NCBI RefSeq assembly: GCF_016469035.1
Contig: NZ_JAEHJZ010000032.1
Span: 62,001 to 126,000 of the forward strand
DNA length: 64,000 nt
Direction: 5' to 3'
Origin: Gelidibacter salicanalis
GTDB lineage: Bacteria; Bacteroidota; Bacteroidia; Flavobacteriales; Flavobacteriaceae
Shown here: positions 27,285 through 36,857 of the stretch, piece by piece
How the letters are laid out: the number at the start of each line of letters is the position of its first letter
Position numbering within the stretch: position 1 is the first letter of the stretch
Program-made: the position numbers and the translations under genes
Notes under the pieces: model-generated
Databases searched by the model: none
Seen by the model: only the letters and a program-made list of their open reading frames with translations
Told to the model about the DNA's origin: nothing

Positions 27285-28787
27285 ATGAAAAAACTAATAA
27301 AAACACTGATCGTAAGCAGTTTAACACTGTTTTTAGCAACGAGTTGCAATTCCACCAAAAATGGCGCAGATGAATCCAAGAAGTCAACTGAATCCATCGA
27401 AACTGTAATAAATACGCCAAAACGTCCAAACATAATCATGATTTTATGTGATGACCTTGGTTACGCTGATGTGGGGTTCAATGGTTCAAAAGATATTAAA
27501 ACGCCAGCATTAGATGCTTTAGCTGCAACTGGAACAAAATTTACATCGGGCTATGTGCCACATCCATTTTGTGGTCCAAGTAGAGCAGGAATTTTAACAG
27601 GTCGTTACGCCCATACCATTGGCGCACAATTTAATTTGCCTCCAAATAGTGAAACAATTGGAGAAGGCATTGATGTCAACGAAAAATTCATGAGTAAAAT
27701 GCTTAACGAGTCGGGTTACAGGACTGGACTTGTCGGAAAATGGCATTTAGGCGCAATAGATAAGTATCATCCGAATAATAGAGGGTTTGATGATTTTTAT
27801 GGTTTTCTAGGCGGAGGACATGACTACCATCCAAATGAGTATAAAGCGAAATTCGCAGATGCTAAGAAGCGTGGGGCAGACGTAATTTTCGAATATTTAT
27901 TACCTCTTGAACATAATGGAAAAGAAGTAAAGGACGATGATGAATACTTAACAGATGAGTTGTCTAATCATGGAGTACAATTTATAGAAGAATCCTCTAA
28001 AAAAGATAATCCATTCTTTTTATTTATGTCCTATAATGCACCACACACACCGTTAGAGGCCAAAAAGGAAGACATGGAATTGTTTGCTGATATCAAAGAT
28101 AAAGATCGCCGTACTTATGCAGCGATGGTTTATGCTGTAGATAGAGGAGTGCAGAAAATTGTTGAAACTTTAAAGGCCACTGGAGAATATGAAAATACAT
28201 TGATTGTTTTTTATAGTGATAATGGCGGACGACCTGATAAAGGTGCAAGTAATTTCCCTTTAAAGGAAGGTAAGGGAAGCGTTTATGAAGGTGGTTTTCG
28301 GGTGCCAATGTTTTTTCACTGGAAGGGGGTTGTGCCAAGTGGTGTAATTTATAATAGCCCAGTTTCTGCTTTAGATTTATATCCAACATTTGCGAAATTA
28401 GCAGATGCTAAAATTCCAGCAGCGAAGATTTTAGACGGGAAAGACATGTGGAATAACATCATGATAAATAGAGAAGGTCGCATAGATGACAACATCTTTG
28501 TCATGAGGCACAGAAATGGATTTAGTGATGTAGGTGTCAGAAATGGAAAATGGAAAGCGGTGAAGGCCTATAATCAGCCATGGAAGTTATTTGATATTGA
28601 AAAAGATATTGAGGAAGCTAATGATGTTAGTAATGCCTATCCAAAAGTTCTAAAAAAATTAGTTGCAGATGCCCAAGATTGGAGTAAGACCCATATCCAA
28701 CCAAGATGGTGGCATGATGAAAAAACTGGCATTGAATGGAAAGCTGATGGGATGCCACATTTTGATAAAACATTTCATCTTAATTAA
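27285..28787 (+). CDS. S1-family sulfatase (S1_19-like), lipoprotein
   Basis: 500-aa sulfatase with lipobox (TLFLATSC, Cys21). Key sites: CDDLGYADVGFNG (D56-D57), the modification motif C96-G-P-S-R followed by AGILTGRYAHTIGAQFNLP, GKWHLGA, HTPLEA, YSDNGGRPDKGASN and KGSVYEGGFRVP. All active-site elements expected of an S1 enzyme are present. The CGPSRAG block resembles the sulfatase at 13069, but the sequences differ elsewhere, so they probably attack different sulfate positions. It is last in its operon and followed by a strong terminator. Confidence 0.92.
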   Translation: MKKLIKTLIVSSLTLFLATSCNSTKNGADESKKSTESIETVINTPKRPNIIMILCDDLGYADVGFNGSKDIKTPALDALAATGTKFTSGYVPHPFCGPSRAGILTGRYAHTIGAQFNLPPNSETIGEGIDVNEKFMSKMLNESGYRTGLVGKWHLGAIDKYHPNNRGFDDFYGFLGGGHDYHPNEYKAKFADAKKRGADVIFEYLLPLEHNGKEVKDDDEYLTDELSNHGVQFIEESSKKDNPFFLFMSYNAPHTPLEAKKEDMELFADIKDKDRRTYAAMVYAVDRGVQKIVETLKATGEYENTLIVFYSDNGGRPDKGASNFPLKEGKGSVYEGGFRVPMFFHWKGVVPSGVIYNSPVSALDLYPTFAKLADAKIPAAKILDGKDMWNNIMINREGRIDDNIFVMRHRNGFSDVGVRNGKWKAVKAYNQPWKLFDIEKDIEEANDVSNAYPKVLKKLVADAQDWSKTHIQPRWWHDEKTGIEWKADGMPHFDKTFHLN

Positions 28788-28822
28788 ATCTCATTTATAT
28801 ACTCAACTCTCAGAAAGTGTGT

Positions 28823-28866
28823 AAACAAAAATGGGCAGGGATTATATTCCCTGTCCATTTTTGTTT
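28823..28866 (+). terminator. Terminator of the second sulfatase operon
   Basis: AAACAAAAATGGGCAGGGA (28823-28841) and TCCCTGTCCATTTTTGTTT (28848-28866) form a 19-position stem with a single mismatch around a six-base loop. Confidence 0.85.
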
Positions 28867-28890
28867 AATTTAATATCTGACGTTCATCAT

Positions 28891-29123
28891 ATTGAAGATT
28901 TTGTAATATCGCTTTCATTGAGGATATAAACAAAGTTGGTGAACGCGCCATTTTAAATATGATTCAAAAGAGTAGCATCGAAATGAGGTTGTAGGACAAA
29001 ATTGGTAATCAGGATATTCAATGAGAAGCCTCATTGGCACTTAAAACTGCGATGATTAAGATTAGAAAATCAATGCTGTTTTGTAACGATTTAGAACCTG
29101 AATTTTTCGAAAATAATAAATAA
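28891..29123 (+). pseudogene. Possible decayed coding remnant, family not recognised
   Basis: One frame reads GERAILNMIQKSSIEMRL, stop, DKIGNQDIQ, stop, EASLALKTAMIKIRKSMLFC and ends FFENNK before a stop. The residue composition and the even amphipathic spacing look coding, but two in-frame stops interrupt it and there is no start. I cannot name a family; it could also be chance. Confidence 0.3.
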
Positions 29124-29137
29124 CACTATCCGATCAA

Positions 29138-29312
29138 GTGTGTAATTTTAAAATAGCAGGAGTTGACATTTTTAAATCTTAACCTGCATTTTTTATAGAT
29201 CGTTAGGAACTGATTCCGAAGATCCCTTAAAATTAATCATCTCTCTTAACAATGTGTAAAAATTATATAATAAAATAGCGGGGTCCACCGCTATTTTATC
29301 AACTTACACACA
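29138..29312 (+). repeat. Two further GTGTAA-led hairpins in the gene desert
   Basis: At 29138 GTGTGTAA precedes an imperfect stem (GCAGG 29156-29160 with CCTGC 29183-29187) and a T run. At 29270-29299 ATAAAATAGCGG pairs perfectly with CCGCTATTTTAT around GGTCCA, flanked by GTGTAA and TTACACA that extend the symmetry. Together with the terminator at 28823, also preceded by GTGTGTAA, this makes three similar units with no intact gene between them. They may be terminators left from deleted operons. Confidence 0.45.
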
Positions 29313-29707
29313 TAATGAGATATTCCCGAAAATAAGTTTTTTCATCAATTACTAAGATCAGATAAGTGACTTCAATATTTGGTTAATTCGTTTTTGAGCT
29401 GACGTCATCGTTAAGTTGTTCGACACCTTTCCTTGAAAATAATAATAAAATACAGAATTCCAGTAATTTTTACTTCTTCATTTGAAATTTATTAGGGTGA
29501 TTTTATTTGTTTTATTGCGTGCGTCATATGTGAAAGCTATATCAATTTGATTCTTATTCGAGTCTCTTCAGATGATAGTAAAACCTATAAATTCTTTAGA
29601 ACCATAAAAGAGAATTTTATTAATTCCACATTTAAAATTTTAGAACGACCTCGTGCTCCCAATCATTAACATGTACATATAAAAATCATTTTATAATTTA
29701 GAGCTTT
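29313..29707. other. Non-coding stretch downstream of the minus-strand GH42-like gene
   Basis: No open frame, relic or clear repeat was recognised on either strand. Confidence 0.5.
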
Positions 29708-32080
29708 TTATTGTTTTTCTTTCACTTCAAGTAATAGTATCTCTTCTGATGCTAAGTCAAAAATTGAATCTACATTATTGGAAGTCATTAAGTTAATAAT
29801 GGTTGCTTCAGCTCCGGATTTAAACGAAAGCTTGACCTTTGTAGTCTTATGACCTACATTCAATAAATTAACTAAATAAGAACTATCTGCTTGTTGCACA
29901 ACACGTGAAACAATTGTTTTATGGGACTCCCCATTGTCTGATTCGATAATAATATTAGGCATTTGATCTTCTATTTCTTTTAATGCAACTTTCTTCAACT
30001 TGAGAATGTTCGAATCCTCTATGTTGATTATTTTTCCTTTACTATTAGATAAATTTTTCAATCGTTTTTCTCCATACTCATTCATCGATAAGCTGTTGGA
30101 CGAATCAAGGATCACAGTGCCTCCATTATCTAAATAGGTTTGAAGTGCAGAAAACTCGGCATCTGTCACATAGTTGGTTTTATAAACAACGATCGCTTTC
30201 CATGTGTTATCTTGTTTTTCTATGATGTTTTTAGTGACAAAACCTAGAGGAATGCCTTCAAAGAATAAGGATTCGTAAAGTTCATTTGTTTTAGTCATAT
30301 AATCAGACGTGTTAATTGCAGCAGTCTCTGAATAGAATAATCGTAGGGGGCGGGCTTGTTGACGAAGAGCAATTATTTCTTCGGAGAAAGTATTTAAATC
30401 GTACATTACTTGCGTCACTTCGTTTGTAATATGAGGCTGCATATTATTTGAGCCTGCATATGCACCTCCTAAACCAGGATCGAAAAAATTTAAGTCGCCT
30501 TCCAAACGATCTTCAGGTGATCCATCGGGATCGCGAGCCCAAAACCAGCCCATATTAGCATCCATACCCATTAACGTAGATAACCAATACACATTGCGCA
30601 CATAACTGGTGCGTGCCTCTAAATCTCTCCACATACCAGATGAAAGGAAATGGGATTCAGAGTTAATGTTGATTTTATTTGGACTAACCGACTCTAAGAA
30701 ATCATGTAAAATTGCCATCCCATCCCATTTATAGGCATACTTCTTGTGCCATTCAGAATCAATGTGAGGTCTAATGCTCGGGCTGCCCAACGCTTTGGCG
30801 TCATGACCTATCATGGTTGTTAGTTCAGTAAGCGCTTCAAAATCGATCCCATGAGAGCGAGAGTCCTCATAGAATGAACGTGGAAACAATTTGATGTGAG
30901 TATTAGCTTCTGGATTTACAGAATGTAATTCATCTTGATTAAACTTAAACCACTCCGTACTTCTATCCATATGGTAGCGATTCCAATCATACCATTGTGG
31001 GGAGCCTCTTAATGATGTATCAATGGGAATTTCAATTTCAACTGTATCAAAATTATCAAATGATGCACCCCAATTAGAATTCAATTTCTTGATATTTCCC
31101 TGATAGGCTTTATTTAGCCAAGATCTGAACTTGTTCCGGGTATAAGATGAGATGTCATTCATCTCATCGTATTTGTAGGTCCAATGATTTTTTTCTGAAT
31201 ACCAATGTGGCTCGTTGGCAAAAATATACCCTAACTCTGTAACTTTTTTGCCTTTTGTGAGTTTCCCGGTATGTCGGATGATTTTTCCCCAAACTTCTCT
31301 TGCAAGAGGGTTGTCAATATCAAAACCCGTAAATAACGAACGACCTTTTCTGATTTCTGGTTCTTGCTTTTCCACCCATTCAGGAATTCCCATAGACCAA
31401 TAATATAAAAATCCAATATTAGTATCAGGTATATCTGTGAGTTTGCTCATTAACTCTTCATCGAAGGTTCCATCTTCTTTTAATAAAAAAGAGTTAATAG
31501 CTCGGTCATGATCTACAGGATAGAGGTTTTCTCCCCCATGATACATGGCTCCTAAATGATCATTGTAAACTTCGGTATTCGTTAAAGGTTGACCAACTGT
31601 TTTTGAAAAATAATCATATGGAAAAGAAGGCCTGTTATTGCTAATAAACATGTTGTCTCCCGCTTTGGTATTTTGCCAGTCTACTTTATTGACAGGTCGG
31701 CGCCGAATTTCGCCATTAAGTTCTTGTTTTAGAATATCTATCCCTTTATCTAAAATTTCGATAACTTTTTTACGCTCATAATCTGGTAATTCTTCGGCAA
31801 GTTGTAGCTTGTTTTCAGCATAATAACGTTCATAGCCAAACAGTTTCTCAATGGCTTCTTTATTGGCTTCATCCCAATTGGCAAATTTTAGAAACTCTTT
31901 AGAAAACCATAATAGCGTTTTTTCTCTAGTTATATCTATAGATTTGTCTTCTGCTTCTTTCATTAAAGATTCAAGAGTCTCAATTTTCTTTAAGGCCTCT
32001 TTTTCGAATTTAGAGGAATTGCTGCACGCGTTAAGAACTATAATAAATACGAGACCAATTATCAATGTGTGTTTTGTCAT
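29708..32080 (-). CDS. Clan GH-A beta-galactosidase-like enzyme (GH42-like), copy 2, lipoprotein
   Basis: 790-aa paralogue of the enzyme at 24991 with a lipoprotein signal (IIVLNACSN). Same architecture: helical N-terminal region (EFLKFANWDE), TIM barrel with acid/base E290 in FANEPHW and nucleophile E475 in NINSESHFL, a Rossmann-like domain (WKAIVVYKTNYVTDAEFSAL, DNGGTVILD) and a C-terminal beta-domain (YLVNLLNVGHKTTKVKL). It is monocistronic and faces away from the HTCS gene. It contains segments missing in copy 1 (WARDPDGSPEDRLEGDLNFF), so specificity probably differs. Substrate is inferred to be a partly desulfated galactan oligosaccharide. Confidence 0.8.
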   Translation of the reverse strand: MTKHTLIIGLVFIIVLNACSNSSKFEKEALKKIETLESLMKEAEDKSIDITREKTLLWFSKEFLKFANWDEANKEAIEKLFGYERYYAENKLQLAEELPDYERKKVIEILDKGIDILKQELNGEIRRRPVNKVDWQNTKAGDNMFISNNRPSFPYDYFSKTVGQPLTNTEVYNDHLGAMYHGGENLYPVDHDRAINSFLLKEDGTFDEELMSKLTDIPDTNIGFLYYWSMGIPEWVEKQEPEIRKGRSLFTGFDIDNPLAREVWGKIIRHTGKLTKGKKVTELGYIFANEPHWYSEKNHWTYKYDEMNDISSYTRNKFRSWLNKAYQGNIKKLNSNWGASFDNFDTVEIEIPIDTSLRGSPQWYDWNRYHMDRSTEWFKFNQDELHSVNPEANTHIKLFPRSFYEDSRSHGIDFEALTELTTMIGHDAKALGSPSIRPHIDSEWHKKYAYKWDGMAILHDFLESVSPNKININSESHFLSSGMWRDLEARTSYVRNVYWLSTLMGMDANMGWFWARDPDGSPEDRLEGDLNFFDPGLGGAYAGSNNMQPHITNEVTQVMYDLNTFSEEIIALRQQARPLRLFYSETAAINTSDYMTKTNELYESLFFEGIPLGFVTKNIIEKQDNTWKAIVVYKTNYVTDAEFSALQTYLDNGGTVILDSSNSLSMNEYGEKRLKNLSNSKGKIINIEDSNILKLKKVALKEIEDQMPNIIIESDNGESHKTIVSRVVQQADSSYLVNLLNVGHKTTKVKLSFKSGAEATIINLMTSNNVDSIFDLASEEILLLEVKEKQ

Positions 32081-32673
32081 AATAACTAATGATTAATAAG
32101 TTAAATTAGATTATGTAAAATAGCAATAATCAGAAAGAATAATAATCTCCATAATTACCATGATATAGTATGAATTTAACCAAAGAAAACAAATTGATTT
32201 ATTAAGATGATTTCTGATGTCTGTGGTAAGAGAGTTTACTTATTGATTTATTATACAGTTTTTTATAAAGATTTTCAACATTCATTAATAACAAAATATT
32301 ATAAACATTATGAACTTTGTAAAATTTCTACTCCAAACGGTTAGAGTTTTACACTTATCATAACAGAGAGTATTGATGATTCGTACTCACAAAGAGATTA
32401 GAATTAGATTTCAAATTATAATTTGGAATCTATGACGTAATAAATGATTAAATTATAGTTTTTGAAGGAGAATGGAATATTGTGTCATCACAAAATTCGA
32501 TTTCGGTTTAGAAAGAATCGGGAAATATGGCAATTACAAAATAACTGAAGTATAATCCTGCTTTCAGCAGACCCTAAATATTCTTTTTATTCTGTTCTAA
32601 ATCTTGTGTAATTGCTTAGATTTATATTTTATTGAATAATAATAAATTCTATAATATAGTTATTTTAAGCTTT
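32081..32673. other. Divergent intergenic region between GH42-like copy 2 and the HTCS gene
   Basis: AT-rich and without genes. It should carry promoters in both directions but I find no full TTTG/TAnnTTTG match. Near its right end, 32564-32580, it carries a 17-base copy of the right tip of the downstream IS. Confidence 0.5.
32564..32580 (+). repeat. IS right-end remnant upstream of the HTCS gene
   Basis: TCAGCAGACCCTAAATA is identical to 38599-38615, which covers the end of the intact IS right inverted repeat plus the adjacent TAAATA duplication. Homology stops abruptly on the inner side, so only the IS tip remains. Confidence 0.65.
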
Positions 32674-35600
32674 ATGTTGAATAAACACCTAATTGTTCTA
32701 CTATTTACTTTATTCTCCATTAATTGTTTAATTGCCCAAGAAAAAAATTTAAGATTTTCTCAAAAATTTAATATTTCTGATGGATTAGCACATAACGGGG
32801 TTACATCTATGTATGAAGATTCCAGAGGGTTTCTGTGGTTTGGTACTTATGATGGAATAAGTAAATATGATGGTTATGAATTTAGAACATATAAGAATTC
32901 CATTGATGAAGATTTTTTAACAAGCAATCGGGTTAGGTCTATAAATGAAGACAATCATGGCAATTTATGGATTGGAACAGATGAAGGAATAACAGTTTTT
33001 AATTTTCTCAGTGAAAAGTTTACTAAAATCCATTTAAATAAAATATCTGGAAAAAAAATTAATGGACCCATTATCCGTAAAATTTTAATAGATAAAGAAT
33101 CTGATTTGGTGTTATGCCTGACAGAAGGCTATGGAGTGTTAGTTTTTACAAAAGACTTTGAATTTTTGGGGCAGTTTAAACCATCACAGAAAATCTACCC
33201 GAATGACGTTTCATTTTTTGACGGAATACATTTGGATGAAACATCATTTCTATTTAGTACATCTTCGGGATTATTACTTTTCGACATAACTGATAAAACT
33301 TTCAAATCTATTTTAAATAATGAAATCAATTATGCAAATTCGATTATTGCGATTGATGAGAAAACCTTATTGGTTTCACTTTCTAAAGGAGTATCAATGA
33401 TAAAATATGATGCAAATTTGGAAGCTAAAACCTTTAAAATTGTATATGAAGGATTAGAAAACTATAAGTTTAATGATCTTTTGCTTGATAAGCAGGGGAA
33501 TCTTTGGCTTAGCGAATTAAATGATGGTGTTTTTAAAATTGACGATTTAGAATTAATTAGGAATAAGAAACAGTTTGAATTAGAAAATTTTAATGATAAC
33601 CTTAAGATTTTAAGAGGAAGTTTTTTAATGACAACAAAAGAAAATGATTGTTGGTTTGCTACTTTTAATAAAGGAGTATATAAAATTAATAATAATATCA
33701 ATCCATTTAAGAGTTATAATATTAAGATGGATTACAAATTTGGATTGCGTTCCAATAGTGTCACTCATATTGCACCAATAGGTCAAGACCATGTTTATGT
33801 ATCTGCAACTTTAGGTGGTTTAGCATTGTTCAATACAAAGAGTGGTACGTTTAAACCTTTACCATTTAATCTACCTGATAAAGCAGACCTAAACGTAGAA
33901 GCCGTATACACTGATTCAAAAAAAAATATTTATATCTATATCGTAGGTGAATCTACGATATATCGAAAAAAACCAGGGACTGATGATTTTGAAAAAATAC
34001 CTCTAAAAAATCTTTTGTCATCGACTTCTCCAGGGATAAGATCTTTTACAGAGGATGCACGTGGGAATATTTGGATAGGTGCTTTTAACGACGTCTACAA
34101 GATATCTATAAATGAAGTCAATAAAGTTGTTAAAGTAGAATCATTAAATGACAACCCCTATTTTAAGAATAAAAAAATATCACTCGCAAGAAGGATTTAT
34201 GCTGACCCTATTTTCGATTTTATATGGATTGGTGCAGATTCTGATGGATTGTTTAGGATAACCAATAAAAAAGATACTGTGATTGAAGAATTGGTTATTG
34301 ATCAGTTCTTGAAGGATAAACACAATCAATTTTCTATATCAAGTAATTTTGTGTCTTCAATGATTAGGTTGCCTAATGACGACATGTGGATCGGAACCGA
34401 AGGTGGTGGGATTTGCAAAGTTATAGATAGTGATTCAAATCCTAAATTCATTCCTTTTACTGAGAAAAATGGGTTATCAAATAATGTCGTAAAAAACATA
34501 TTATATGATGATGAGTATAATTTATGGATTACGACCAATATAGGGTTGAATAAGTTTAATACGCGAGAGAATAAATTTAGAAAGTTTAATTCCACCGATG
34601 GTTTACCTTTTGAAGACTTCTGGTTTGCTGCCGAAAAATTAGATAATGGTACCATGATTTTGTCCGGTCTGGATGGTTTTTGTTATTTCAACCCTAAGGA
34701 CATTCATACTACTGAAAAACTTCCGAAATTGGAATTTGAGAATTTGAAAATTCTCAATAAAATAATTGTCCCAGGTGATACAATTAATGGTCGCGTTTTA
34801 CTGAATAGAAGTTTGACCTACGTAGATGAAATAGAACTTACACATAATGAGAATGCATTTTCACTAGATTTGACAAGTTTACATTTTGCCAACAACAAAA
34901 ATCATTTTATAAAATATAAATTATTGCCAATAAATCAAGATTGGATAGAAGTCCCCTCCAATCAAAGAACAATTAATTATAGCGGCCTCAGACCGGATGA
35001 ATACGAATTAATAGCGATTGCTTCAAATTCATTGAATGAATGGACCGTTCCAAAATCATTAAACATAATAATTAGACCTTCCATTTGGAACACTAATTTA
35101 GCCTATATAATTTATACTTTTTTAGGTGCATTCTTAGCTTATGTAATCATTAGCTTCATTTTAAAAATTCAATCTTTAAACTATAAAGTAAAAATAGAAC
35201 AATTGGAAATCGATAATGTTAAAGAAGTAAATGAAGCCAAATTACGTTTTTTTTCAAATATTTCCCATGAAATAAAAACACCTTTAACATTAATTTCAGA
35301 ACCAATCAATATGTTATTAGAGCGTTTTAAAGGTAATCCAGATATTGGCGAAAAACTTGTCTTAATGGAGCGTCAGTCTAAAAAAATTCATCATTTAATA
35401 GAACAGGTACAAGACTTTAGAAGATCGGATGTCAATGCATTAAAGATGAATTATTCAAGATTTAGCTTTAACTCGTTTGTTGAAGATATAGTTGAGGACT
35501 TTAAACTTTTAGCGAAAAATGACAACAAAAATCTGGAAGTTATAGGCGAAAAATCGATCATTGTGGTTTCAGGTGATAAAGATAAAATGGAAAAAATATT

Positions 35601-36798
35601 TAATAATTTGCTTAGCAATGCCTTTAAATTTACTAAAGCTAGCGACACTATTAAAATCAAATACAAGAGTGATGGAAAGGATCTAATTGTTTCCATTATA
35701 GATTCTGGTATGGGCATAGATAGTATAGACTTAGAGCATGTTTTTGAGCGATTTTATCAATCCCACAAACAACAAAATGTTCACATACAAGGCTCAGGTA
35801 TTGGTCTGGCTTTCTCAAAGAAATTAGTAGAAATGCATTATGGATTTATAGAGGCTACCAGTACATTAAATTATGGAACGACCATATCTATTCGTTTGCC
35901 TATAGTTAGAGAACTTCTAGAAAAAGAAGTCATTGAAGATATTAAATTACCAAAAGAAAAAGAGATTGTCGTAGATAATCATTTCTTTAAGGAAGCCTCA
36001 ATAAATGATATTACAACTAATGGAGATTTTTCCGAGGCTCTTATTTTTTATGCTGAGGACAACTCTGAAATGAGACATTTTGTAGCTGAAATACTTTCAA
36101 AGTTTTTTAGAATTAAAAGTTTTAGAAATGGACAAGAATGCTATGATGCATTGGAGGACGAATGGCCAGACATTGTAATCAGTGATGTTCAAATGCCCGA
36201 ATTAAATGGTTTAGATTTGTGCATAAACATAAAATCAGATTTAAAAACAAGTCATATTCCAGTAATCTTACTTACGGCGCTTACAAATATTGAAGATCAT
36301 TTAAGAGGTATAAGAGACGGAGCAGATGCTTACATTAAAAAGCCGTTTAACGTCCAGCATTTAGTTACGAATATTGAAGCCTTACTGACCAATAGAAAAC
36401 AGCTACGTGAACGTTATCAAATAGGCATTCCATTAACTAAAGAAAACAACAAAAACAATAGAAATGATAATGCCTTTCTCGAAAAACTTTATAGTTTAAT
36501 TGAAGAGAATCTTGATAATCACAACTTCGATTTAAATAATTTGACCAAAGAACTTTACCTGAATAGAACACACTTTTACCAAAAAGTAAAAGAGTTGACT
36601 AATCAGACACCTTTTGAATTGCTTAAAAATTATCGACTAAAAAAAGCAGGAGATTATTTATTAGAGAATAAATATTCTGTTAACGAAGTTTATATGATGA
36701 CAGGTTTCAAAAGTAGAACACACTTCACTAAAATTTTTAAGGAAAAATTTGGTGTCTCACCTAGTAAATATGAAGGCGAGTCTAGTGCAACTTCCTGA
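32674..36798 (+). CDS. Hybrid two-component system (HTCS) sensor-regulator
   Basis: One-protein sensor and regulator of polysaccharide loci: a periplasmic propeller senses oligosaccharide and the cytoplasmic part binds DNA. The ATG at 32674 gives 1374 aa with a good signal peptide (MLNKHLIVLLFTLFSINCLIAQ, start); an in-frame TTG lies at 32632. Domains: Reg_prop beta-propeller repeats (for example GLAHNGVTSMYEDSRGFLWFG, NLWIGTDEG, MWIGTEGGG) to about residue 720, Y_Y_Y domain, membrane helix near 809-831, HisKA with H865 in FFSNISHEIKTPLTLI, HATPase (NNLLSNAFKF, DSGMGI, GSGIGLAF), receiver with D1171 in IVISDVQMPELNG, and a C-terminal AraC-type HTH. All phosphorelay residues are intact. The IS lies 60 bases downstream. 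Confidence 0.95.
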   Translation: MLNKHLIVLLFTLFSINCLIAQEKNLRFSQKFNISDGLAHNGVTSMYEDSRGFLWFGTYDGISKYDGYEFRTYKNSIDEDFLTSNRVRSINEDNHGNLWIGTDEGITVFNFLSEKFTKIHLNKISGKKINGPIIRKILIDKESDLVLCLTEGYGVLVFTKDFEFLGQFKPSQKIYPNDVSFFDGIHLDETSFLFSTSSGLLLFDITDKTFKSILNNEINYANSIIAIDEKTLLVSLSKGVSMIKYDANLEAKTFKIVYEGLENYKFNDLLLDKQGNLWLSELNDGVFKIDDLELIRNKKQFELENFNDNLKILRGSFLMTTKENDCWFATFNKGVYKINNNINPFKSYNIKMDYKFGLRSNSVTHIAPIGQDHVYVSATLGGLALFNTKSGTFKPLPFNLPDKADLNVEAVYTDSKKNIYIYIVGESTIYRKKPGTDDFEKIPLKNLLSSTSPGIRSFTEDARGNIWIGAFNDVYKISINEVNKVVKVESLNDNPYFKNKKISLARRIYADPIFDFIWIGADSDGLFRITNKKDTVIEELVIDQFLKDKHNQFSISSNFVSSMIRLPNDDMWIGTEGGGICKVIDSDSNPKFIPFTEKNGLSNNVVKNILYDDEYNLWITTNIGLNKFNTRENKFRKFNSTDGLPFEDFWFAAEKLDNGTMILSGLDGFCYFNPKDIHTTEKLPKLEFENLKILNKIIVPGDTINGRVLLNRSLTYVDEIELTHNENAFSLDLTSLHFANNKNHFIKYKLLPINQDWIEVPSNQRTINYSGLRPDEYELIAIASNSLNEWTVPKSLNIIIRPSIWNTNLAYIIYTFLGAFLAYVIISFILKIQSLNYKVKIEQLEIDNVKEVNEAKLRFFSNISHEIKTPLTLISEPINMLLERFKGNPDIGEKLVLMERQSKKIHHLIEQVQDFRRSDVNALKMNYSRFSFNSFVEDIVEDFKLLAKNDNKNLEVIGEKSIIVVSGDKDKMEKIFNNLLSNAFKFTKASDTIKIKYKSDGKDLIVSIIDSGMGIDSIDLEHVFERFYQSHKQQNVHIQGSGIGLAFSKKLVEMHYGFIEATSTLNYGTTISIRLPIVRELLEKEVIEDIKLPKEKEIVVDNHFFKEASINDITTNGDFSEALIFYAEDNSEMRHFVAEILSKFFRIKSFRNGQECYDALEDEWPDIVISDVQMPELNGLDLCINIKSDLKTSHIPVILLTALTNIEDHLRGIRDGADAYIKKPFNVQHLVTNIEALLTNRKQLRERYQIGIPLTKENNKNNRNDNAFLEKLYSLIEENLDNHNFDLNNLTKELYLNRTHFYQKVKELTNQTPFELLKNYRLKKAGDYLLENKYSVNEVYMMTGFKSRTHFTKIFKEKFGVSPSKYEGESSATS

Positions 36799-36857
36799 TA
36801 TTGCATCGATACCTAGAGCCATCAACACACATTTTTTACACAGGACTACATTAAATA

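Noticed and set aside
32154-32182. ATTACC and TTTAACC upstream of the minus-strand GH42-like gene as another tandem site
   Set aside because: Spacing is 22 bp, the second copy is altered, and no -7 box follows at the right distance.
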